A program made the position numbers and the translations under genes. A DNA stretch of 10,854 nucleotides from Sulfurovum sp. (GTDB taxonomy: Bacteria > Campylobacterota > Campylobacteria > Campylobacterales > Sulfurovaceae): assembly GCA_027046415.1 (NCBI GenBank), contig JALTYW010000181.1, forward strand, positions 1 through 10,854. Reading direction: 5' to 3'. The notes under the pieces are model-generated. The model was not told the DNA's origin and did no database searches. It was given only the letters and a program-made list of their open reading frames with translations. Positions 5,350 to 10,854 of the stretch are shown piece after piece (positions within the stretch are counted from its first letter, which is position 1; each line of letters opens with the position of its first letter).

Positions 5350-7152
5350 CTACTCATTACGTGTTACAACAACTTTCACTTCCTGATAGCAGGCATTCTC
5401 TCCCTCATCACTCAAAATGGAAGGTGTCAGGGTATTGACCCCGATCGTATTATTGGTGACAACCACACAGTTGGGGCGCACATCTTCAGTGAGATGTACG
5501 GTAAACCGATGTGAGCCGTATGGGGAAGAGAGCACCACCTCTTCTCCCTCTTCAAAGCCTGCTTCAGGATGTATATGTACTCTGTTGTCACGAACAAACT
5601 GCGTATTGAGCGATTTGGCAGACTTGGGTGTCAGCAGCCAGAAGGTCTCATCTTTAGGCTTCTTCGTACTCTTCTTCCGATACTTTGTAAAGCGTTTTGG
5701 GTTGATAAAATCATCATCGTATTCATCGATGAAGATAAACTCATCATCCCCCTCTTCGCCAAAGCCCTCTGCATACGGCGCGGGGTCGTAGGCAGGTGAG
5801 CGGTAGCACCCCTCTTCCTCTTCGCACTGTTCAAGCCAGTGTTCAATGTATGTCCGCTCTTCTTGAAGCCCTGTTAGACCAAACGCGTTAAAGAGGTATT
5901 TGGTAAAGTCATACTCGCTGATACCAAATGGACTCTCCACCACCTTATTCATTTTTTCAACGTAGTGGTGACTGTAGCTGAGCCGTACATCCTCTTTTTC
6001 AAAAAAGTGCTTCGCAGGGATCACAATATCTGCCAGTGCAGAGGTTTCATTCTCATACAACCCGAAATATATGAGCGTTCCTGTACCGGAGAGTTCTTCT
6101 TTGACACGGTTGCTGTCGGGCATCGAGGCTGCCGGGTTGCCTCCCTGCACTAACACAGTATCAAACTCTGAGAATGGGGTAGTTGCTTTAGGTACACGTG
6201 CCGTCTTTACTTCGAACGGATCATCAAAGCCCAGACGTGAACTGCCAAGATAGTGCACTCCACACCCCTCTTTGCCAAAAAGCCCCAAGACAGCAGCAAG
6301 CGAATCGATCGCATGCAGAGTGTAGGCACCGGTAGTGTACTTCTGCACCCCTGCACCGACAAGAAAGACTGTCTTTTTGCCACGCAGATACTCCAACATC
6401 CTGCCCATTTCGCCAAGATCGGTTCCCATATGCTCCAAAATCGCTTTGATACGGTGTTCTCTGGTATAGTCGTAGAAGTCCTCTATGTCAGGTGCAAACT
6501 CCTCAAGCCATGCATCATCCTGTCCATCTTCCATAATGACAAAACGCGAAAGCATGATCGCAAGGTAGTAATCCATCCTCGGTTCAAGCTGCAGATGGAA
6601 GTCCGCTTTCTTGGCAATAGCCGTTTTGACCGGATCAATCACCACAAGGGTTTTCCCCTCTATAAAGGGCATCATATGGGCATTGGTCACCGTCAGGTTC
6701 CGCCCCCATACCACAACCGTCTCAGCTTTGGCAATCTGCTCAAGCGGGAGGGTACGGTTGATACCCCTTGCATTGACAATACCGGCATGCCCGGCAGCAT
6801 CACACAAACTTCCCGAGGTTAGCGTACCACCTATCTTTTCCATAAACAGGTTGGTGACATCCTGCATCACCCCAAGGTTCCCAGAGCCTCTCCAGAGCAG
6901 TGTTTTTGGCTTTTTGAAAGCCTCAGCCACCGCTGCCATCGCTTCTTCCATGCTGACCTTTTTACCATCGATACGCGGCTGGGTAATGCGTTCCGCCTCA
7001 TGGGTATATTTGTTCAGCAGTGCACAGAGTGCACCATTTCCGGCAGGATGTTCGGCATCGCCTTTGAGTTTTGGAAACTTTGTTTTGTCTACAACAATTT
7101 TGCAGGCATCATAACAGTCAAGCCCGCAGGCAGTCGTTACACATTCACTCAT
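5350..7152 (-). CDS. Molybdopterin oxidoreductase (DMSO reductase superfamily), cytoplasmic
   Basis: A 600-residue bis-MGD molybdoenzyme-like protein. The N-terminus carries a [4Fe-4S] motif, C9-x3-C13-x3-C17-x25-C43 (CGLDCYDAC, then GALCALLNKY), with an extra Cys at 4. The molybdopterin domain follows, with WGRNLTVTNAHM (149-160), VQGGNPAASMPDSNRV (335-350) and DIVIPAKHFFEKED (375-388). A C-terminal dinucleotide-binding domain (about 505-598) starts with WLLTPKSAKSLNTQF. Cys117 in SGSLCDAAG is a candidate molybdenum ligand by position; this is inference. There is no twin-arginine leader, so it should be cytoplasmic, unlike respiratory polysulfide or DMSO reductases. It is short for the superfamily (often 700-900). 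Residues 462-482 form an unusually acidic stretch (GEEGDDEF, DEYDDDF) followed by a basic one (486-500), probably an exposed insertion. The substrate is unknown. Its ATG overlaps the adaptor gene stop (ATGA), with GGAG at 7158-7161 as ribosome binding site. Confidence 0.88.
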   Translation of the reverse strand: MSECVTTACGLDCYDACKIVVDKTKFPKLKGDAEHPAGNGALCALLNKYTHEAERITQPRIDGKKVSMEEAMAAVAEAFKKPKTLLWRGSGNLGVMQDVTNLFMEKIGGTLTSGSLCDAAGHAGIVNARGINRTLPLEQIAKAETVVVWGRNLTVTNAHMMPFIEGKTLVVIDPVKTAIAKKADFHLQLEPRMDYYLAIMLSRFVIMEDGQDDAWLEEFAPDIEDFYDYTREHRIKAILEHMGTDLGEMGRMLEYLRGKKTVFLVGAGVQKYTTGAYTLHAIDSLAAVLGLFGKEGCGVHYLGSSRLGFDDPFEVKTARVPKATTPFSEFDTVLVQGGNPAASMPDSNRVKEELSGTGTLIYFGLYENETSALADIVIPAKHFFEKEDVRLSYSHHYVEKMNKVVESPFGISEYDFTKYLFNAFGLTGLQEERTYIEHWLEQCEEEEGCYRSPAYDPAPYAEGFGEEGDDEFIFIDEYDDDFINPKRFTKYRKKSTKKPKDETFWLLTPKSAKSLNTQFVRDNRVHIHPEAGFEEGEEVVLSSPYGSHRFTVHLTEDVRPNCVVVTNNTIGVNTLTPSILSDEGENACYQEVKVVVTRNE

Positions 7153-7940
7153 TTGATCTCCACTTTGATAAGTTTGGAAAAGTAGTTTTTCGGTGCCGGA
7201 ATGTAGATCTCTGCACGGTAGGAGGAGAGGTACTTCTCATCTGCGATACGCCAGATTTTACCGATATGATAATCGGTCTTCACCCCGTCAAGATAGATAT
7301 CTCTCTTTTCAATCCCTTCAAGCTCGTCCGGGTCAAGGAAAAGTACCAGCTTCGCCCTCTTGGCATCATCGACTCTTGCCAGCGGGGTTCCCGGAGCGAC
7401 AAAGTCCCCTTTGCGAACCATCAGCTTGTAGAGGTAGACCCCTTTAGGTCTAAGAGACTTCTTTGCGATCGTATCTTGCAGACGTGCGATCTTGTAGGCA
7501 AGATCCGTTTTTTGCCGTTTTAGCGACACGATCTTTTCACGGGTAGCCAAATACTGGTTTTTTACTGACACAAAGGCACTGTAGGCGTTGTCCTTCTGTG
7601 TTGTCGATGCGGTTGGAAGCTTCTCTATACGATGATAATAGCTCTCCTGACGTACCATATTCTTCTCAAGCAGAGATGCCATCTCTTCATTGATCGAGAG
7701 GGTCTCCTCAAGCAGTGCCATACTTCTTTGCGTGGCATTCAGATCTACACGGTCGAGCCTGTCATCGATGTACACTACCCTTTTGCCCTCAGGCTGCGTC
7801 CCTTCAGAAGCAAGGTCAGCCTCCAGCACAAGCCCGCTGACTGAAGCTTTGAGTACGACACTCTCGTAGGGCTCCACTTTTGCGTAGTGCACCTTTCCCC
7901 AAACAAAGATCGGTATCAACAGCAGCAGTACGCGTTTCAC
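7149..7940 (-). CDS. HlyD/RND-type periplasmic adaptor (membrane fusion protein), GTG start
   Basis: A 263-residue putative efflux adaptor. The first 15 residues (MKRVLLLLIPIFVWG) are a secretion signal. The two halves of a lipoyl-like barrel-sandwich domain are visible: VVLKASVSGLVLEADLASEG (28-47) with VVYIDD (55-60), and YKLMVRKGDFVAPGTPLARVDD (171-192). Between them is a helical hairpin (about 68-160), then a short beta-barrel part (ELEGIEKRDIYLDG). It lacks much of the membrane-proximal domain of full adaptors and is shorter than the usual 330-400 residues. It starts with GTG (7938-7940); AAAAAGG lies 6 bases before it, whereas the nearby ATG is out of frame and hits TGA at once. The gene lies 24 bases after the DUF2018 gene and overlaps the oxidoreductase by 4 bases. 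The likely channel partner is the TolC-like protein downstream; no inner-membrane pump is present. Confidence 0.82.
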   Translation of the reverse strand: MKRVLLLLIPIFVWGKVHYAKVEPYESVVLKASVSGLVLEADLASEGTQPEGKRVVYIDDRLDRVDLNATQRSMALLEETLSINEEMASLLEKNMVRQESYYHRIEKLPTASTTQKDNAYSAFVSVKNQYLATREKIVSLKRQKTDLAYKIARLQDTIAKKSLRPKGVYLYKLMVRKGDFVAPGTPLARVDDAKRAKLVLFLDPDELEGIEKRDIYLDGVKTDYHIGKIWRIADEKYLSSYRAEIYIPAPKNYFSKLIKVEIK

Positions 7941-7964
7941 ATCCAGCCTTTTTACTATCTCTGA

Positions 7965-8255
7965 CTATTCGCACTGCGTGACGATTGAAGAGACGAGATC
8001 GATGAATACCGTTGCGGTTCTGCCGTCAATATCTTCATCTACCACCGTCGCTTTGATCTGCTTTTCAAGCTCTTCATCAAGACCGCGCTCTTCAAGCATA
8101 CGCTCGGCAACCGCAAGACGGCGGAACACTTTTTCAAGCTCCTGCTCTACAATGTTCTGGTTCGCCGTTTTGGCGATCTCAAAGTAGGATGACTTTGGGG
8201 TTCTTCCCATAAAGTCCAATCCGTAATCTTCATCATCATCTTCAAACATACCCAT
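7965..8255 (-). CDS. DUF2018 family protein
   Basis: A 96-residue acidic, mainly helical protein. The N-terminal region is Asp/Glu-rich (MFEDDDEDYGLDFMGRTPKS), followed by a helix with IVEQELEKVFRRLAVAERMLEERG and a C-terminal helix ending VFIDLVSSIVTQCE. The pattern (MGRTPxxKFxEI near the start, then VExELEKxxxRLAxxExxLEE) is that of DUF2018, whose member HP0242 of Helicobacter pylori is an all-helical homodimer with an intertwined, knot-like fold. Its biological role is unknown, and I know the family only from Campylobacterota. AAAGGA about 8 bases upstream supports the ATG at 8255 over the Met two codons later. It is the first gene of the leftward cluster and has a TATAAT box about 35 bases upstream. 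No membrane segment or signal peptide is seen. Confidence 0.85.
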   Translation of the reverse strand: MGMFEDDDEDYGLDFMGRTPKSSYFEIAKTANQNIVEQELEKVFRRLAVAERMLEERGLDEELEKQIKATVVDEDIDGRTATVFIDLVSSIVTQCE

Positions 8256-8284
8256 GTGTTCATCCTTTTTTTATCATAAATTTG

Positions 8285-8297
8285 GGCTATTATAGCC
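8285..8297 (-). promoter_or_regulatory. Promoter -10 box of the leftward operon, embedded in a palindrome
   Basis: On the minus strand a perfect TATAAT (bases 8289-8294) lies 33 bases before the DUF2018 ATG. The box is the core of a 13-base palindrome, GGCTAT-T-ATAGCC (8285-8297). A dyad centred on a -10 box could be an operator, but it could also be chance around a self-complementary core. No -35 consensus is found at 16-18 bases, as is common in this phylum. Confidence 0.5.
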
Positions 8298-8412
8298 AAG
8301 TAACGTAAATTTTCCTACCACGCTTCTTGCCAAAGTATCATAGAGGCCAAACCTTTTCATTTTGCAACACAGCCTTCGCCTCTCATCACTACACAAATAC
8401 TACTTTCTTTTA

Positions 8413-8442
8413 TGTTATACTATAAGAAAATAGCCAAGGGAG
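8413..8442 (+). promoter_or_regulatory. Extended -10 promoter and Shine-Dalgarno of the FIST-PAS gene
   Basis: TG-T-TATACT (8413-8421) is an extended -10 box on the plus strand. AAGGGAG (8436-8442) is a strong ribosome binding site 9 bases before the ATG at 8452. Together they fix the start of the FIST-PAS gene and indicate a short leader of about 25 bases. The rest of the divergent gap, about 8298-8410, shows nothing else I can recognise. Confidence 0.6.
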
Positions 8443-8451
8443 TAAAGTATC

Positions 8452-10806
8452 ATGCGCACATTCAATACCTACTTTCACTCCCATGAAGCGTTTCAGACAT
8501 TTTTAAAGAAGCATGCAGTCTGCGACAACACACATCTGCTTGTCCAGATATTTACCTCATTGAGCCATAAAGACGACATTTTAGAATTGCGAGATGCCGT
8601 TGCAAAAGAGTTGCCATCGGCTGTCATCATAGGGACAACCACCGATGGGGAGATATGTGCAGGCATGGTCACAACCGACAAAACCGTAATCTCCATCACC
8701 CAATTTGACGATACATCACTCAACGCAGCACTTGTCGAAACCACCGACAGCAGTTTTGATACCGGAAAAGCCGTTGCTAAAAAACTAGTCACACCGCAAA
8801 CCGGCATGATTATTACCTTTACAGACGGTCTGCTTCTGAATGGAGAGGACTATGTCAGAGGTATCACATCGGAAAAACAGAATATTGTCATTGCCGGCGG
8901 TATGGCAGGTGATAAGGCACAGTTTCAGCACACCTACATTTTTACAAAAGATGCAATCACACAGAACGGAGCAGTCGGTGTCGCTCTGGAAAACCCAAAC
9001 CTGCACATACACATTGACCACAGTTTCAACTGGATACCTGTAGGCAAAGCAATGACTGTCACGAGAGTAGAGAAAAACCGTATTTACAGTATCGACGGAC
9101 AGCCTCCCTATGAGATATACAGACACTACCTTGGCGAGGATGTTGCACAGGGACTTCCCTCCATCGGTATTGAGTTTCCGCTCATCATTCAGAAAGAGGG
9201 ACGCCAGATCGCCAGAGCCGTTTTACAAAAGCATGATGATGGCTCTCTCTCCTTCTCCGGCAACTTTTCCAAAGGGGATAAAGTACGTTTTGGATACGGG
9301 GATGCAGAAATGATCCTTGACCACTCCATCAATACCCAATATGACATCTCTCCCTACCCTGCAGAGAGTATCTTCATCTACTCTTGTATGGCTAGACGCC
9401 GCTTCATGCCCAACCTCATCGAGAATGAGATCAAACCGTTCCAGGCACTGGCTCCGACATCAGGGTTCTTTACCTATGGTGAGTTCTTTACCTTCGAACA
9501 TGGTGCAGAGCTACTCAATCAGACAATGACCGTGGTAGCACTCAGTGAATCACCGGATATCAAAAACGAGCCTATACTCAAGGAGACACGCAACACACTG
9601 CAGCTCAATGAATATCAAAAATCCATCAAGGCACTTTCACACCTCCTAAACGTTACCACACAGGAGATGATGCAGGACTACAGTGCACTTCAGGAAGACC
9701 ATCAACTCATCCAGGCAAAGAAAGAGTCCCTCAAACGTGCCCAGGAGATCGGTCACTTCGGCAGTTGGGAGATCGACCTGCATACAAAACAGGCATATTG
9801 GTCACGAGAGAGTTTTAACATCTACAAACTCAATCCGGAGACCACACAACCAACTCTTGATACTTTTATCTCGATGGTACTGCCAGAAGACAGACCGAAA
9901 ATCCAACAGGCTCTTGATGAAGCAATGGACGGCACAATCAAGACTGTCGAAGTGCGTGCACGGCGTTCTGATGGTGAAATCATCACGGTATTGATCAACG
10001 GCAAAATCCTCTTTGATGAAAAAGGTATTCCTACCACACTTGTAGGGACTACACTTGACATCACCGAGCAGGTTAAACTGCGTGCCTATAACGATGAGCT
10101 TGCTTCCATCATTGAAGATTCCACCAATGAAATCTATATCATCGAGAAAGAGACCTATCGTTACCTGTATGTCAACCGTTCTGCTCTTAAAAGACTGGGA
10201 TATACCAAAGAAGAGATGCTCCAGATGAATGTTCTCGACATCAACAAAGGAATCACACGCGAACAGATTGCAAAGCTGGAAGCATCTGTTATGTCTCAAG
10301 GCTCTATTATGAACCGGACAATCCATACCTGCAAAGACGGTTCAACCTATCCTGTCCAATCCTATATACAATACCGTACCTACCAGAACAAGGATGTAGG
10401 CATCATCTTCGATATCGACATCTCCGACCAGATCAATGCGGAGAAGCGACAGAAAGAACAGGCACAGATTCTCGAACAGATCCGTGATTCCGTAGTAACA
10501 ACCGATCTTGACGACATGATTATTCACTGGAATCATGGTGCAACGATCATTCACGGTTACACAGAGGAAGAGATGGTCGGGCAGCCTATCCATCGTCTCT
10601 ATCTCAAAGAGGATGCACCAAAACTCAAGTGGATGAAACAACAGGCACTTCTGCATGGTGCTTTCCAGGATGAGATACGGAAAGTGACCAAATCAGGTGA
10701 AATCATCCATACGCAGGTATCCATCTCCGTTCTTAAGGATGAAAATGACAAGGGTCATGATAACTTTAGAGGCTCTTTCCTGAAGATTTCTAACAAGATT
10801 TTGTAG
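8452..10806 (+). CDS. FIST-PAS-PAS-PAS sensory protein, 3' end truncated by an insertion sequence
   Basis: A 784-residue soluble sensor. Residues about 28-220 are a FIST N domain (GTTTDGEICAG at 61-71, IAGGMAGD at 147-154) and about 220-365 a FIST C domain with its hallmark Cys in YSCMARRRFM (C312) and a GEF motif (343-345). FIST domains are proposed ligand sensors, possibly for amino acids, usually coupled to kinases, cyclases or chemotaxis outputs. After a linker with helical character (380-430) come three PAS domains: about 430-540 (IGHFGSWEIDL to VGTTLDITEQ), 545-662 (YLYVNRSALKRLGYTKEEML to GIIFDIDISDQ) and 672-767 (VVTTDLDDMIIHWNHGATIIHGY to VSISVLKDENDK). The third PAS stops short: from residue 768 the sequence no longer fits and is read from the end of an IS on the opposite strand. 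No kinase, GGDEF or methyl-accepting domain remains, so the product has probably lost its output. No transmembrane segment is seen. Confidence 0.88.
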   Translation: MRTFNTYFHSHEAFQTFLKKHAVCDNTHLLVQIFTSLSHKDDILELRDAVAKELPSAVIIGTTTDGEICAGMVTTDKTVISITQFDDTSLNAALVETTDSSFDTGKAVAKKLVTPQTGMIITFTDGLLLNGEDYVRGITSEKQNIVIAGGMAGDKAQFQHTYIFTKDAITQNGAVGVALENPNLHIHIDHSFNWIPVGKAMTVTRVEKNRIYSIDGQPPYEIYRHYLGEDVAQGLPSIGIEFPLIIQKEGRQIARAVLQKHDDGSLSFSGNFSKGDKVRFGYGDAEMILDHSINTQYDISPYPAESIFIYSCMARRRFMPNLIENEIKPFQALAPTSGFFTYGEFFTFEHGAELLNQTMTVVALSESPDIKNEPILKETRNTLQLNEYQKSIKALSHLLNVTTQEMMQDYSALQEDHQLIQAKKESLKRAQEIGHFGSWEIDLHTKQAYWSRESFNIYKLNPETTQPTLDTFISMVLPEDRPKIQQALDEAMDGTIKTVEVRARRSDGEIITVLINGKILFDEKGIPTTLVGTTLDITEQVKLRAYNDELASIIEDSTNEIYIIEKETYRYLYVNRSALKRLGYTKEEMLQMNVLDINKGITREQIAKLEASVMSQGSIMNRTIHTCKDGSTYPVQSYIQYRTYQNKDVGIIFDIDISDQINAEKRQKEQAQILEQIRDSVVTTDLDDMIIHWNHGATIIHGYTEEEMVGQPIHRLYLKEDAPKLKWMKQQALLHGAFQDEIRKVTKSGEIIHTQVSISVLKDENDKGHDNFRGSFLKISNKIL

Positions 10807-10854
10807 AGATCTTCACCTCTGTGATTGAACCTGAACTCACACTCTTTGAGGTGT
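10752..10854 (-). mobile_element. End of an IS1595-family insertion sequence (partial), inserted in the FIST-PAS gene
   Basis: From about 10752 (GGGTCATGATAACTTTAG) the PAS coding sequence of the host gene is lost, while the opposite strand opens into a transposase C-terminus. Starting with GGG fits the terminal inverted repeats of IS1595-type elements as I recall them, and the transposase stop lies within a few bases of the end. The other end of the element, the second inverted repeat and the expected 8-bp target duplication lie beyond the window, so the exact boundary is inferred. Confidence 0.7.
10755..10854 (-). CDS. IS1595 family (IS1016/ISXO2-like) transposase, C-terminal end only
   Basis: The minus-strand frame entering from the right edge reads HLKECEFRFNHRGEDLYKI, then LLEIFRKEPLKLS, and stops at TGA (10755-10757), 32 residues in all. 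The string HLKECE-FRFN-HR, with ...L...LL...L..PL to the end, is the closing signature of IS1595-family DDE transposases of the IS1016/ISXO2 type, which follows the catalytic domain. The catalytic residues and the start lie outside the window, so whether the copy is intact cannot be judged. Its last codons overlap, in the opposite sense, the 17 extra codons of the interrupted FIST-PAS gene. Confidence 0.78.
   Translation of the reverse strand, partial: HLKECEFRFNHRGEDLYKILLEIFRKEPLKLS

Noticed and set aside
6253..6822. 189-residue open frame opposite the molybdopterin oxidoreductase
   Set aside because: It is antisense to conserved oxidoreductase motifs and its translation shows no domain; judged a chance open frame.
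10790..10854. A second minus-strand open frame ending in ITEVKISTKSC
   Set aside because: It is serine-rich and matches no family I know, while the neighbouring frame over the same bases gives the recognisable IS1595-type ending HLKECEFRFNHR.
1..10854. CRISPR array, tRNA, rRNA, or a defence or biosynthetic island
   Set aside because: I saw no regularly spaced repeats, no tRNA-like cloverleaf ending in CCA, no rRNA signature, and no nuclease, toxin-antitoxin or modular synthase genes. Apart from the IS end the genes are housekeeping or envelope and sensory types.

Overview
The window looks like chromosome from a Campylobacterota (epsilonproteobacterial) organism, most likely a Sulfurovum- or Sulfurimonas-type sulfur oxidiser. 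The reasons are a DUF2018 protein (a family I know only from this phylum), the sequence character of the AcpS, RadA and OmpR-type regulator, moderate GC with AT-rich intergenic DNA, and promoters that show a good -10 box but no clear -35. This placement is inference; no database search was possible.

Left part, plus strand (1-1963). The window opens in the last part of a radA gene that carries an in-frame TGA. A 156-base AT-rich gap with a large interrupted inverted repeat follows. Next come an OmpR-type response regulator without an adjacent histidine kinase, acpS (holo-ACP synthase) and a small proline-rich lipoprotein.

Middle part, minus strand (8255 down to 1953). Read in the direction of transcription: a DUF2018 protein, a short HlyD-like periplasmic adaptor (GTG start), a cytoplasmic molybdopterin oxidoreductase overlapping it by ATGA, a 38-base gap with a perfect TATAAT, argD, a TolC-family outer-membrane protein overlapping argD, and a MidA-type SAM methyltransferase overlapping tolC. 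Spacing suggests one or two operons. An adaptor and an outer-membrane channel are present, but no inner-membrane pump lies between them. The last gene converges on the lipoprotein gene, and the two overlap by 11 bases at their stop codons.

Right part, plus strand (8452-10854). A divergent intergenic region with promoters on both sides leads into a long FIST-PAS-PAS-PAS sensory protein. Its third PAS domain breaks off at about base 10752, where the opposite strand encodes the C-terminal end of an IS1595/IS1016-type transposase running out of the window. The simplest reading is that an insertion sequence has interrupted the sensor gene and removed its output domain, leaving 17 residues read from the IS end.

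I found no CRISPR array, tRNA, rRNA, or evident defence or biosynthetic system. The most notable observations are the IS-truncated FIST sensor, the radA nonsense codon, the inverted repeat before the response regulator, and the split efflux parts around a molybdoenzyme gene.
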